This document shows positions 44,310-55,555 of a DNA stretch of 64,000 nucleotides, in pieces (within the stretch, counting starts at the first letter, position 1; the number at the start of each line of letters is the position of its first letter). The stretch covers positions 7,440,001 through 7,504,000 of the forward strand of contig NC_091049.1 in assembly GCF_963966145.1 (NCBI RefSeq), read 5' to 3'. This DNA comes from Tenebrio molitor. Taxonomy: Eukaryota; Arthropoda; Insecta; Coleoptera; Tenebrionidae. The translations under genes were made by a program, and so were the position numbers. A model generated the notes under the pieces. That model worked only from the letters and a program-made list of their open reading frames with translations. It searched no databases and was not told where the DNA came from.

Positions 44310-44712
44310 TACGAGAATACTTCAGTATGGGAAGACACAATAAAATCGATTGTTTTTACCTATGTCAAACGTATGCAAAAATACCCAAACATTTAATAAG
44401 AGATAATGCAAATACTTTTGTAATATTTAAACAAGATGAACTTAATTTAAAACACATTTATAACGATCATATCGGTACAGACATGAGATATGAAAAATTT
44501 CGAAATTTATGTACTTTATGTTGGAAAATACCGTTTGGATTTATGTGCATTTTCAAAGATAACGATATTAATAAAGGAAGATATCGTAAAGGTTTCGATC
44601 ATTTTATTTATTTAGATGAAATATAATTTAAATTAACCTATAATATGGGTTTCAATACATAAGTATTAAATCTATTGCTATACCCCCCCCCCTCGATCAG
44701 ATTAAAAAAAAA

Positions 44713-44917
44713 CGGACCAGACCTGTTCAGACCAGTTCAAAAACGGATCAGACCTGTTCAAACCAGTTCCAAAACGGATCAGACCTGTTCAAAACCAGTT
44801 CCAAAACGGATCAGACCTGTTCAAACCAGTTCCAAAACGGATCAGACCTGTTCAAAACCAGTTCCAAAACGGATCAGACCTGTTCAAAACCAGTTCAAAC
44901 AACGGATCACACCTGAT
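44713..44917. repeat. 31-33-bp minisatellite, seven units
   Basis: Units beginning CGGATCAGACCTGTTC start at 44713, 44744, 44775, 44807, 44838, 44870 and 44903. The array lies just before the 278-aa gene. An 81-codon frame reads through the units as a Lys/Pro/Thr repeat, but unit lengths that are not multiples of three make it a by-product. Confidence 0.9.
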
Positions 44918-44948
44918 TAGATTAGAAAAAACTGTTAAAAAACAGAGA

Positions 44949-45785
44949 ATGCATAAGATAGATAAAGAATTAAAAAAAAGACTTATTATCAAACGGAAAA
45001 TTATAAAGAACAAATTGGATCTATTAAAACAAGGTGAACTTGATCAAGAAAAAATGTTATCACCTCTAACGAAACATTTGGAAAATATTGAAAATATAAT
45101 AGTTAGTGGTGGTGATGAGAAAAAGAAAGTTAAAGAAATTCCTACATGTTCTATACAACAAAATATTAAAGAGGAGGCACAATCATCTGAACAACCTGAG
45201 GTAGTAAATTTAAACTTTCAAAAAATTAGTGGTGAGTTAGAAGATGAAGAACCATTGCAAGCATTACCGAGAAAATATATTAATGATATGATCAAAGATG
45301 TAGAAGATATATTCGATCATAAGTATGGAGTCAGATATGACCCATCTTCTGAATCGTTTAAAGTAGGTAATTCAAAATTATCGATTGTTAATCAAGATTT
45401 AATTATACAAAAGAAAACCTATAAAGGCACAAAAGACGATCTCAAACAATATAAAGAAATTATTCTGAAAACAAATGCGCATAAACGTTATTATCAAGCC
45501 AATCAACAAATAGACGGTAGCAAATTAGCAAAATATAAAAACATTATTGCACCGTTATTTTTAACAACTCGTGAACAAGAGGAAGAGCAACAATCAACAT
45601 CCGGTCAAGGTTTATCAAAAGAAGTTAATAAAAATGCAATCGATTTAATCTATTGGGATGACCCGAATGAACTTGTGGAAAGATTACATTTATTAATAGC
45701 ATCTCAGGCAGCAGGCAATTTTAATCATAGAAACGAAATAATCAGTATCATCGAAGAATTACGTGAAGCAAATATTATAGAGTAA
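44949..45785 (+). CDS. conserved Polinton protein (DUF8207-like), 278 aa
   Basis: A Lys-rich coiled-coil-like N-terminus and an acidic linker are followed by a conserved middle (ALPRKYINDMIKDVEDIFD, YDPSSESFKVGNSKL) and a C-terminus IYWDDPNELVERLHLLIASQ...NEIISIIEELREA. The last part is the recurring signature of this Polinton-specific protein, annotated in insect genomes as DUF8207 as I recall. Function unknown; a virion role is possible. The frame is intact. Confidence 0.75.
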   Translation: MHKIDKELKKRLIIKRKIIKNKLDLLKQGELDQEKMLSPLTKHLENIENIIVSGGDEKKKVKEIPTCSIQQNIKEEAQSSEQPEVVNLNFQKISGELEDEEPLQALPRKYINDMIKDVEDIFDHKYGVRYDPSSESFKVGNSKLSIVNQDLIIQKKTYKGTKDDLKQYKEIILKTNAHKRYYQANQQIDGSKLAKYKNIIAPLFLTTREQEEEQQSTSGQGLSKEVNKNAIDLIYWDDPNELVERLHLLIASQAAGNFNHRNEIISIIEELREANIIE

Positions 45786-45796
45786 AAAAGTGAAAA

Positions 45797-46716
45797 ATGG
45801 ATAAAATTAAAAAACAAGTGGTCGATGAGATTCATAACCAAGCTAGAATTAATTTTCCCAGACGTAGAGTTATTGTTAAATCATTAAATGATCTATTTCA
45901 AGCAGATTTAGTTGAAATGATTCCATATTCAGGTGAGAATAATGGTTTTAAATATATTTTAGTGGTAATCAATTGTTTCTCGAAATTCGTATGGGCGTTC
46001 CCATTAAAAACGAAGACTGGCTATGAAGTTGTTGAAAATATGGAAAAAGTTTTCAAACAACAGCAACCTAAAAACTGATATGGGAAAAGAATTTTTCAAC
46101 AAAACATTTCAATTATTAATGAAAAAATACAATATTAATCATTACAATACATATAGTGAAAAAAAAGCATCGATCGTAGAAAGAGTTAATAGAACATTGA
46201 AAAACTTAATGTGGAAAGAATTTAACTATCACGCACATTATAGATGGATTAATTTATTGGATAATATCGTACAAAAATATAATAATTCAAAACATAGAAC
46301 GATCGGTATGAAACCCTCTGAAGTTAAAAAGAAACATGAAAAGAAACTTTTAAACACTGTTTATAATCGCATAAAAATTGTAAATTTATCCTCAAAATTT
46401 CATGTAGGTGATCATGTACGAATTTCAAAAACTAGAGGAGTTTTTGATAAGAAGTACATGCCAAATTGGTCAACTGAAATTTTTACCATAAAAAAAAAAT
46501 CCTATTAACAAATCCAAACACATATCTATTACAAGATTATCAAAAACAGGATATTAAGGGTTGTTTCTATCAACAACAATTACAAAAAGTCAAACATCCA
46601 GATGTATATTTAGTAGAAAAAATATTAAGAAGAAAGAACAATAAAGTCTTCGTGAAATGGTTGGGTTTTGATTCAACTCACAACAGTTGGATTGATAAAA
46701 CAAAAATTGTTTAAAA
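45797..46716 (+). pseudogene. Polinton integrase (rve) with C-terminal chromodomain, two frameshifts
   Basis: The catalytic triad lies in FQADLVEM (D), TDMGKEF (D) and ASIVERVNRT (E). The first shift is near 46068, just before the second Asp; the second lies in the A-rich run near 46495. After it comes a chromodomain (YLVEKILRRKNNKVFVKW...HNSWID) ending at TAA 46714-46716. The chromodomain would tether integration to modified chromatin. All motifs remain, but three frames are used. Confidence 0.85.
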
Positions 46717-46896
46717 AAAGTTGTGGTCATTACGAACTGGAACAACTGTCTTATCGAAAACAATTATTTTACCGTAACCAGAAATTTAATTCAATAGCTT
46801 GTTTATGTGAAAGTGTTGAAATTATTATATATTGCAAGAAGGACCATTTGAAACTTTGTTTTTTGTATATAAATCTAATTAGAGAAAACTACTACT

Positions 46897-47058
46897 ATGC
46901 CTATTCCTGTTCAAAGTAAATGTCCGAGATGCAAAGGTGAAACCGATATGGAAGGAAGACTTTGCATGTCTTGTGCCATGAAGGAAATAATTAAATTTCA
47001 AGGATTTAAACATGTTCCAAGTAGTTATTTTCCTCCTTCTTCTCATTCTTCTTCTTAA
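46897..47058 (+). CDS. small zinc-ribbon protein, 53 aa
   Basis: The ATG at 46897 opens a 53-codon frame with two CxxC pairs (CPRC, then CMSC 11 residues on), a zinc-ribbon pattern, and a Ser/Pro-rich end. It lies between the integrase and the 148-aa gene on the same strand, and is identical in the second copy. No homologue is recalled. Confidence 0.45.
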   Translation: MPIPVQSKCPRCKGETDMEGRLCMSCAMKEIIKFQGFKHVPSSYFPPSSHSSS

Positions 47059-47149
47059 GCAAATGTATATATCTGTGTGGGATCAGATAGTAGGTATACT
47101 ATTTGTGTGAAGACAACGGTTAAAGCAACATTAACAAGAAATTACACAA

Positions 47150-47596
47150 ATGGGTAGTCAAAATTGTACTGACATTGTGAATCTAAAAATGAAAGAAAGA
47201 AATGTTCACATAACTTCAGAAACCTGTCAAGTGAAATTAAAACTTCAATTCCATAATAAATTTGATCCTTGGGATGCAATACATGTTGAAGATAATCAAT
47301 ACATCTGGTATGGAAGTAAGAACATAATACGTCTTCTAGAAAGGTCATTGGAAAAATTTAATTGGAAACCTATATCACGATTCGAAATTAAATTGGTCTG
47401 TCTAACATGTATGCCAAACATACAAAGATTCTCGAAAACAATCATACTGAAAAATCTAAAATCCAACACAGATAATGATGATCATCAACAATGGTATAAA
47501 GAAGAAATTATTCAACCCGTATACGAAAAAATGCAAGAACTTGAAATGCCAACAAATATTTTACTTCATATTGATAACATTAAGGGTTTTTTATAA
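47150..47596 (+). CDS. hypothetical Polinton protein, 148 aa
   Basis: An intact frame with a CQVKLKLQFHNKFDPWDAIHV segment and charged C-terminal helices. No motif is recognised. It sits in the late right-end cluster. Confidence 0.5.
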   Translation: MGSQNCTDIVNLKMKERNVHITSETCQVKLKLQFHNKFDPWDAIHVEDNQYIWYGSKNIIRLLERSLEKFNWKPISRFEIKLVCLTCMPNIQRFSKTIILKNLKSNTDNDDHQQWYKEEIIQPVYEKMQELEMPTNILLHIDNIKGFL

Positions 47597-47693
47597 AAAT
47601 TGTGATGAAAATAAATTGTTACAAATTATTATTATTTTTTTATAATCATAAATAATTTCAAACATATATAATTACAGAAATCCATCTTCAAAA

Positions 47694-47945
47694 ATGTCAT
47701 TTTCTAATAAGTTGTCGATCGAGATGGTTAACACAAAAATAAGTGAAAAAGATGCTTTAAGGTTTCAATTACGAAACGAGCTAATCAAACAACCTATACA
47801 ACGTGATGAATTGAGAAAAGTATTTGCTGTTTTAGATAATCCTCGACAACTTACGCAAACAGACATAGATCGAATTATAGATAAATCTCACATGGAAGAT
47901 AAATATAAGCAAATTTTTAAGAAGATCAATCAACTACCTCGTTAA
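47694..47945 (+). CDS. small helical Polinton protein, 83 aa
   Basis: The frame has two or three predicted helices and no recognised motif. It is the last gene before the right TIR. In the second copy the same gene has a premature TAA. Confidence 0.5.
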   Translation: MSFSNKLSIEMVNTKISEKDALRFQLRNELIKQPIQRDELRKVFAVLDNPRQLTQTDIDRIIDKSHMEDKYKQIFKKINQLPR

Positions 47946-48069
47946 TGTGGAGAAATAAGAAAATAATTTTTTTAAATTAAATTATTTATTTATTATTTTT
48001 TTAAATAAATATTTCCAATTTATACGCTTTGTGTTTTATTCTTAAAAAAAACAAAAAGGAAATATGATA

Positions 48070-48182
48070 GAGGCTAAGCTCATCCAGGCTAAACTCGATC
48101 TTATATACCCAATAATCACATACGCAAGGTGCAAACACTTTGTAGCTCAGTGGATCATGCATCCGTATTCGCAATCGCAACT
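48070..48182. repeat. Polinton right terminal inverted repeat, copy 1
   Basis: Reverse complement of 30278-30390, with a final ACT where the second copy has TCT. Confidence 0.95.
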
Positions 48183-48223
48183 ACGTGGTTCGAATCCCGA
48201 CCAGTTCAACAAAAACTTTTTTT
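48143..48223 (+). other. tRNA-like Pol III box arrangement across the Polinton right junction
   Basis: A perfect A box TAGCTCAGTGG (48143-48153) lies in the TIR and a perfect B box GGTTCGAATCC (48187-48197) lies just outside it, spaced as in a tRNA, with a T7 terminator at 48217-48223. The acceptor and anticodon stems pair poorly, so a functional tRNA is unlikely. The left TIR carries the A box but no B box beyond it. Confidence 0.6.
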
Positions 48224-48308
48224 CATTAGTACACGCGCACTAACCGCACCCGACCTTCAAATAATACGTCACAGGACAAGGTGTAATTACCTGTACAGGT
48301 AATACAGG

Positions 48309-48508
48309 NNNNNNNNNNNNNNNNNNNNNNNNNNNNNNNNNNNNNNNNNNNNNNNNNNNNNNNNNNNNNNNNNNNNNNNNNNNNNNNNNNNNNNNNNNNN
48401 NNNNNNNNNNNNNNNNNNNNNNNNNNNNNNNNNNNNNNNNNNNNNNNNNNNNNNNNNNNNNNNNNNNNNNNNNNNNNNNNNNNNNNNNNNNNNNNNNNNN
48501 NNNNNNNN
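48309..48508. other. assembly gap of 200 N
   Basis: Exactly 200 Ns, a conventional placeholder for a gap of unknown size. Sequence after it restarts inside the polymerase of a second Polinton copy. Confidence 1.
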
Positions 48509-51452
48509 ATTGGCTATAAATGTTTTTACAATAGAAAAAAAGGAAATTTTACCTTTACTTTTGAGTAAGACTGATTTCTCACCACGTATAAATTTACTTA
48601 TGTTTTCAAAAGATTTAACTGATGGAGTTAGCAGCAAAAATACTCACAGAGATCATATGGATTTTACGAGCGGGGATGATGATGATGATGATGATGATGA
48701 TGAGAAACAAGAAACAAACAAGACTATATTCCATTTCACATATATAAATAATTTATGACGTTTAATTAGTAAGCAAGTGGGTAATGTTAAAAAGAAGAAA
48801 TGGTTATGTGAAAGATGTTTAAATCGCTTTTTGAATGAAGGTGTATTGAAAAAACATTTAGATGATTGTAAAGTTTTAAATGAAACTAAAATGATTCTTC
48901 CTAACGAAAACAATAAAATCATGAAATTTACAAATTTTAAAAATAAAATACAGGTACCTTTTGCCATTTACGCTGATATTGAAAGTATTCTTCTGAATTA
49001 TAATGATAATAAAAATATAAGTAAAACTGAAATATATCAAATACATAAACCATTTTGCATAGCATATTATCTTCATTGTTCTTACGACAATTCCATTTCA
49101 AAATTTAATACCTTCACAGGTAAAGATTGTATTGTATGGTTTGTTCGAGAACTTGCAAAAATTGCAAAACAATTAAATTCAATTTTTTCAAATATTGTCC
49201 CATTAAAACCTTTATCCTCTGATGAACAAAATAACTTTTTACATTCTTTAAAATGTCACATCTGTAGTAAACCATTTGTTAATTCTGATGTAAAAGTAAA
49301 AGACCATTGTCATCTTACCGGAAATTTTAGGGGTGCAGCACACAATTCTTGTAATATTAATTATAAAGATTCATATACTATACCAGTACTATTTCACAAT
49401 TTGTCTGGTTATGACAGTCATTTTATAATTAAAGCACTTGCCACTGAAATTGATGGAAATATAAATTTGCTACCTCTAAATAAGGAAAAATATATTTCCT
49501 TTACAAAATATGTGCAAAATACCAACATAAACTTTAGATTTTTGGACTCTTATCGATTTATGTCTAGTAGTCTTGATACATTGTCTTCGATTTTGACTGA
49601 TAACCAAAAAGTTATTACCAGAAAATATTACCCCAATGATCGTGAATTTAATTTAGTTGTACGAAAAGGTGTCTTTCCCTATGAATATCTCGACTCTTGG
49701 GAAAAATTAAATGATACTCACTTACCACCCCAAGAAAAATTTTATAGTAAAATTAACAACACTCAAATTTCTTGTGAAGACTACAATCATGCTGTTAATG
49801 TATGGAAGCAATTTGATATCAAAACGATACAAGAATATGCTGAATTGTACTTGAAAACTGATGTCTTACTTCTTGCAGACATATTTGAAAACTTTAGGAT
49901 GCAATGTTTAGAAACATATCAATTAGATTGTCTCCACTACTACACTGCACCAGGTTTTGCATTTGACAGTATGTTAAAAATGACTGAGGTAGAATTAGAA
50001 TTATTAACTGATGTGGACATGATTATGTTTATAGAAAAAGGGATAAGAGGTGGTGTTTCACAATGCTCCAATCGCTATGCAAAAGCTAATAACAAATACA
50101 TGGGTAAAAATTTCAATCCTAATGAACCCGTTAGTTACCTCATGTATTTTGATGTTAATAATCTGTATGGTACAGCGATGCGTTATCCTCTACCTTTTGC
50201 AGACTTTCATTGGATTGAAGATATAGATATTTATCGTGAGAATGTTTTAAATCTTCCTGAAGATAGTGATTACGGATACATTTTTGAGGTAGAACTTTCT
50301 TATCCTAAAGAACTGTTTAACACGCATAAAGATTTACCATTATGTCCTCAACATTTAGTTCCACCTGTTTCCGATTCAAATAATCCAAAATTGTTAACAA
50401 CATTATATGATAAAAAGAAATATATTATTCACTATAGAAATCTTCAACAAGCTCTTAATTTAGGTTTAAAACTTAAAAAATACATAGATGCTTAAAATTT
50501 AAACAATCACCTTGGCTGAAAAAATTTATTGATGTAAATATAGAATTGCGAAAATCATGTGTGCATGAATTTGGGAAACATTTTTTCAAATTATTAATCA
50601 ATGCTTCGTTTGGAAAAATGATTGAAAATGTAAAGAAATATAGGATTGTTAAACTGGTGACTAGATGGGGGGGTAGATTTGGTGCTAATTACTATATTTC
50701 TCAACCAAACTTTCATAGCTGTATAATTTTCGATAAAGATATGGTTACTTATAATAGAACTTAGAAAATTAAAAGTAAATTTTAATAAACCGATTTATGT
50801 TGGAATGTCTATTTTAGACATGTCAAAAACAATCTTGTACGATTTTCATTACAACTACATATTAAATAAATTTGGAAATAGTGCTAAACTATTGTATACT
50901 GACACTGACAGTTTAATTTACCAATTTCTTGATCATGATATATATGAACACATTAAAGAAGATATTAATAGATTTGACACATCAGATTATAGTCAAAATA
51001 ATATATATCAAATTCCTCAAAAAAATAAAAAAGTGGTTGGATTAATGAAGGATGAAAATAATGGTATCATTATGACCCACTTCATTGGTTTACGTTCAAA
51101 AATGTATACATTAAAATTATTAGTGAGCGATCAGGAAAAGAATGAGCAAATAGATAAATTAAAAGCTAAATTGGTTGATAAAAAACAAATAGAAAATTGT
51201 ATTTCAAATTTAGGAGTTATCAAAAAGGCAAAGGGTATACAAAGCTCTGCTATGAAACAAATCAGTTTCAATGATTATTTCGACTGTTTATTTAACAATA
51301 CTCAAATCGAGATTTGTCAAAATGCCATTGTTTCAAAAAAGCATGAAGTTTATAACGTTCAACAAAAAAAAGTTGCTTTAAGCCCCCACGATGATAAAAG
51401 AATTGTCAACTATCTTTACACGGACACTTTACCCTGGGGATATTTTGATTGA
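48509..51452 (+). pseudogene. Polinton DNA polymerase B, copy 2 (partial, same breaks)
   Basis: Same frames as 37263-40206: the TGA before 48777, the shifts near 50491 and 50754, and motifs YADIES, YFDVNNLYG and YTDTDS. The N-terminal part is lost in the gap. Confidence 0.9.
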
Positions 51453-51531
51453 GATCTTCTCTTCTTTTGGTTTAATTAATTTACGTGAATTGTATATTTT
51501 TATTCAAACCTTACATATTGAATAATTCCAG

Positions 51532-51837
51532 TTGAAAGAAATAAAATGTAGTGGTTGGTGGGATAAGGTGTTTACAGGTGGGGACAGATTTAAGAAATCA
51601 ATTGAGTTGGAACAAAGAAGGAAAATTGTTCCAACAACGTTGCAACTCGTACATCATAAAACGTCTGGTGGAACAAGGTTTTGTCACATTTGCAGCAAAT
51701 ATTTTTGCTTCTGTGCAGAAAATTCAAGACAAAGAAAACAAAGCCTTGATTTATTTTGTTATGAAACGTTAGAAGACAATGAACAATACAGCTCACCAAT
51801 CAATGTAAGTATAGAAACCATCAATTTAGATAATTAT
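51532..51837 (+). CDS. small Cys/His-rich frame, copy 2, disrupted
   Basis: Copy of 40286-40591, again running into the (ATT)n tail of the non-LTR fragment. Confidence 0.3.
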
Positions 51838-52103
51838 TTATATTATTATTATTATTATGTAGAATTGGAGCTGAGACCGAAATCTATCTACTTCATCATC
51901 AAAGTGTGCATCAAGTTTGTTTTTGAAGATGTTGGGGTTGGATGCGTTTACAATTTCCTCACTCAAACCATTCCACTCGCTAAAGACCCGATTTGGAAGG
52001 AAATGGCTTCTGTGTTTGTGTTTATATAAGAAACAATAAAATAGTCTTTTATTTATAACAAGCAATGTATTTTTTTTTTTCATTTTTAGTTTGCACATAA
52101 CTG
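51838..52103 (-). mobile_element. non-LTR retrotransposon tail, copy 2
   Basis: Copy of 40592-40857, with the same (ATT)n end. Confidence 0.7.
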
Positions 52104-52498
52104 TGTAAAGAACAAAAAAATAAGATGCGAATTATAAAACAAAAAACTTCATTGAATATTGAAAACAATGATTTAGTGCGAGAAGATTGTGTAAAGCATG
52201 GTTTGTTATTTCCATCAACAATGAGATGTTTAGTTATTGGTCCATCGAACTGTGGTAAAACCAATGTCATCATAAGTTTAATTGAACATCCAAATGGGTT
52301 AAAATTTAAAAACGTCTATGTTTATTCGAAAAGTCTGTATCAATCCAAATATGTCTATTTGGAAAATTTATTGAAACCTATAAAAGGTATTGGTTACTAC
52401 GGTTTTAATAATAGTGAAAATATTGTAAGTCCTTCGGATGCACGAGCAGATTCGATTTTTATTTTTGATGATGTTGCTTGTGATAAACAAGATGTTTA

Positions 52499-55400
52499 GT
52501 TTATTCACGCCAAGAAAGCAATTACAAGAAAACACACATGGAGCATTAGCAAGAACAAAAAGTGGGAACAAGATGCATCACTTGCACAGAAGTCTCCTAC
52601 AGTCACTCTTGAACTTATTTGTCGAGACTCCACAGAAGTCTAACTCGTTACAGTAAAAGTTGGCCAGGCGAAGGGCACTATTCAAGGGTGAATTGTAGGA
52701 GTAATTTTGTTTATGGCAGTAAACATGAAACAAATTCGGGTGTCTGAGGTTACATAAAGGAACATTAAAGCCGATACGAAGCAGAGCATCAGAAGAATCA
52801 ACATTATAGTTAATTATTTTATGTAGAAAACACAGCTTGTGACAATCCCTTCTGGTTTTAAGTGAGGGCAAAGACATGTAAGCGGCTACAGAGTGCAAAT
52901 CATCAAAATTGATATTTTGAGTTCTCAGCTTATATTTCAAATACTTCAAGAAATTGTTCTGTACCGACTCGATACGTGAAATGTGAGTACCGTAAAAAGG
53001 TGACCAGATAACACAATTGTATTCTAATATTGAGCGGACCAAGGAATTATATAATATTATAATCGCTCTGGTGTTCTTAAAATCCACTGTCCATCTTTTT
53101 AAACATCCCAGCATTTTTCTTCCCCTAGAAATCAAGAAGTCGTAATGTTCATGAAACGATAAATTGGAATCGAAAAAAAGACCCAGGTCTTTGATGGCAT
53201 TGATAATTTCCAGCTGCTCCCCTTCCAATGAATAATAAGGAACGGAGGGCACAGTTTTCCTGCTGAAACACATTGCCTTGCATTTGCAAACATTGAGTTT
53301 CATACCATTGCGTGCGCACCAGTTTTCAATTCTTCTGACATCCTCCTGAAGATCAAATACATCCAGCTGCGTTTTGATGATTTTATAGATTTTTAGATCG
53401 TCCGCGTACAGCAGCGATGCCGAGGTCAGACTATCAGTGATGTCATTGATGAAGATTATGAATAATAATGGCCCGATAATAGAGCCCTGCGGTACTCCAG
53501 ACGTGCTACAGTATGCAGACGACCTCACACCCTTAAGGACAACATGCTGAGTTCGATTGGAAATGTAGGTAGATGTCCAAGATAGGAACGGGTCGCGTAC
53601 TCCGTACGTATATAATTTATTCAAAAGGATCTTGTGATTAACAGTGTCAAATGCTTTGCAAAAATCAGTATAAATGCAATGCACATCAAAACCGCCCTCA
53701 AATGCTTCAAAGACATTATTAACAAAGGCAAAATGATTGGTTACCGTAGATCTATTAGCGAAAAACCCATGCTGTGATGGACTGATAACAGTTTTGAAGG
53801 AAGCGGACAAGTGTTTGGCAACTAGCTTTTCAAAGATCTTGGCGGGAACTGATAGAATACTGATGGGTCGGTAATTCTCGAAGTTTTGTTTAGAGCCAGA
53901 TTTAAACACTGGAGTGACAAGAGCTGATTTCCAGCAGTTCGGAAAAACACCTGAGTTGAGTGAATACTTAAAAATACGCCACAAAGGATCAGTAAGCGAT
54001 GTACAGCAATTTCTGTAAAAAAATGGAGGCAGCCCATCTGGCCCAGCACCTTTATTACAGTCGAGATTAGTTAGTTCATAAAAGACACTATCTGAAGTAA
54101 AGTCAAAGTTTTTGAAATCAACGCTCAAACCGACAGGATTGTCACAAGCAGAAGCAGGTTGTGTGGTGACGATATCATCATAAACAGAAGAAAAATGTTC
54201 CGCAAAGGTATTAACAATATTCTCATTACCACATACAGGGTTATTGTGATAGATCATGAGATTCGGTATTTCGTTACATTTGGTATGTTCGTTTATATAT
54301 TTCCAAAATTTTTTCGGATCAGATGTAATAAAATTTTCAGTGCGTTTTATGTAATCTTTGTATGATTTCTTCAGGGCTTCTTTGCATTGTGTTCTGACTG
54401 TAGCAAATGCAGCATAATCATTCGCATTGTGACTGATTTTATAGCGACGATGCAAGGTTGACTTCCGGCGAATTAATCTACGAACCTCATGATCGAACCA
54501 CGGAGGAAATGAGCTCTTACATTTTCTCTTCACAGGAACAAAAAGACCACAGACAAAGTGTAAATAATTATAAAAAAGGCTCACAGCTTCATTAATGTCA
54601 CTGCAGGAATCAAAGGTGTTCCAGTTCACATTAGACAAGAGTATGTTGATTTCATCATAATCGGCATTAGAATAATCATAAAAAATGTCACAAAGATCTT
54701 CAACAAAAACATTATCAACACTTATTTCAAACATGAATGGTGGATGAAACACATCAGTCTTGCTAAATTCATTACAATTTTCAATCTTAATATAGTCATA
54801 GTTAGAGAAGCACAAGTCAAGGATATTACCATTACAATTAGTTATAGTATTAAATTGACAGAAATCACAGGAATACAGACTGTCACAGATTATGATGTCC
54901 TTATCAGAATTGGCGTTAGTATATATCAAAAAATTAGTATCACTATCATTAATCCATTTCACATTTGGCAAATTATAGTCGCCTAGAATGAAAAACGTAC
55001 TGCGACGATTATTATATAATAAATTTTTCACAACCTGGACATGTTTCGCATAACTAACAGTTGTGGCGTCCGGCGGAAGATAGATTGCACCAAAAACAAA
55101 AGAATTGTCACAGCACTGTAGCGAAATCCAAACATCTTCTAAGGAGGAGTTGGAATCACTCAAACGATTGGAGGTGAGAAATTTCTTAACAGCAATTAAG
55201 ACACCACCGCCAATACTTTTCCCACTGTTGTTCACATTTCTGTCGTTTCGATATACCACATACCTGTCATCCAGCACTTCAGCATCAGAAATACCACCAT
55301 GAAGCCATGTTTCGACCAGAACAATCACATCAAAGTTTTCACTCAAACACGACAAGTAACAGTCATTCAATTTAGTTCGGAGTCCACGAGGATTTTGATA

Positions 55401-55555
55401 AAATACTTTAATGGATTTTATATTCTTGCCTGAGCGATGATGCACATTCAGATTTTTTATTGCGCTTTTATTTGCTCCGTGTTCTTGTTTCGAAAAAAAA
55501 TGAAACGCTTAATTAATACTCCTTCGGGCCATATCTCATCGTTGTTCATTTGTTA
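52499..55555 (-). mobile_element. CR1-like retrotransposon inside the ATPase, copy 2
   Basis: Copy of about 41253-44309. The identical insertion point shows it was present before the two copies separated. Confidence 0.8.
52578..55445 (-). CDS. CR1-like ORF2, copy 2, intact frame
   Basis: The translation is identical to that of 41332-44199, with EN and RT motifs as described there and no ATG before the endonuclease. Confidence 0.85.
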   Translation of the reverse strand: MHHRSGKNIKSIKVFYQNPRGLRTKLNDCYLSCLSENFDVIVLVETWLHGGISDAEVLDDRYVVYRNDRNVNNSGKSIGGGVLIAVKKFLTSNRLSDSNSSLEDVWISLQCCDNSFVFGAIYLPPDATTVSYAKHVQVVKNLLYNNRRSTFFILGDYNLPNVKWINDSDTNFLIYTNANSDKDIIICDSLYSCDFCQFNTITNCNGNILDLCFSNYDYIKIENCNEFSKTDVFHPPFMFEISVDNVFVEDLCDIFYDYSNADYDEINILLSNVNWNTFDSCSDINEAVSLFYNYLHFVCGLFVPVKRKCKSSFPPWFDHEVRRLIRRKSTLHRRYKISHNANDYAAFATVRTQCKEALKKSYKDYIKRTENFITSDPKKFWKYINEHTKCNEIPNLMIYHNNPVCGNENIVNTFAEHFSSVYDDIVTTQPASACDNPVGLSVDFKNFDFTSDSVFYELTNLDCNKGAGPDGLPPFFYRNCCTSLTDPLWRIFKYSLNSGVFPNCWKSALVTPVFKSGSKQNFENYRPISILSVPAKIFEKLVAKHLSASFKTVISPSQHGFFANRSTVTNHFAFVNNVFEAFEGGFDVHCIYTDFCKAFDTVNHKILLNKLYTYGVRDPFLSWTSTYISNRTQHVVLKGVRSSAYCSTSGVPQGSIIGPLLFIIFINDITDSLTSASLLYADDLKIYKIIKTQLDVFDLQEDVRRIENWCARNGMKLNVCKCKAMCFSRKTVPSVPYYSLEGEQLEIINAIKDLGLFFDSNLSFHEHYDFLISRGRKMLGCLKRWTVDFKNTRAIIILYNSLVRSILEYNCVIWSPFYGTHISRIESVQNNFLKYLKYKLRTQNINFDDLHSVAAYMSLPSLKTRRDCHKLCFLHKIINYNVDSSDALLRIGFNVPLCNLRHPNLFHVYCHKQNYSYNSPLNSALRLANFYCNELDFCGVSTNKFKSDCRRLLCK

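Larger units (their letters stand above)
40879..44626 (+). pseudogene. Polinton packaging ATPase (FtsK/HerA type), split by a retrotransposon
   Basis: The first part (40879-41252) has Walker A GPSNCGKTN and Walker B SIFIFDDVACD. The second part (about 44310-44626) resumes directly with YFSMGRHNKIDCFYLCQTY and the C-terminal segment. The gap is filled by a 3.05-kb minus-strand non-LTR element. Apart from the insertion both parts are open. The enzyme would pump DNA into capsids. Confidence 0.9.
30278..48182 (+). mobile_element. Polinton/Maverick (adintovirus-like) element, copy 1, 17.9 kb
   Basis: The 113-bp TIRs start with 5'-AG, as Polintons do. Genes run mostly left to right: PLA2, basic minor-capsid-like, protease, penton-like, major capsid, conserved unknown, polymerase, ATPase, DUF8207-like, integrase with chromodomain, zinc-ribbon and two small proteins. 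Several genes are broken, and two non-LTR insertions are nested (40592-40857 and about 41253-44309). No 6-bp target duplication is visible: the left flank is T-rich and the right flank is ACGTGG. Confidence 0.95.

Noticed and set aside
44675..44920. 81-codon Lys/Pro/Thr repeat protein
   Set aside because: It is a translation of the minisatellite. Unit lengths of 31-33 bp change the frame between units, so no conserved protein repeat exists.
48143..48215. Call of a functional tRNA gene
   Set aside because: A and B boxes are perfect, but acceptor, D and anticodon stems do not pair well; it is listed only as tRNA-like.
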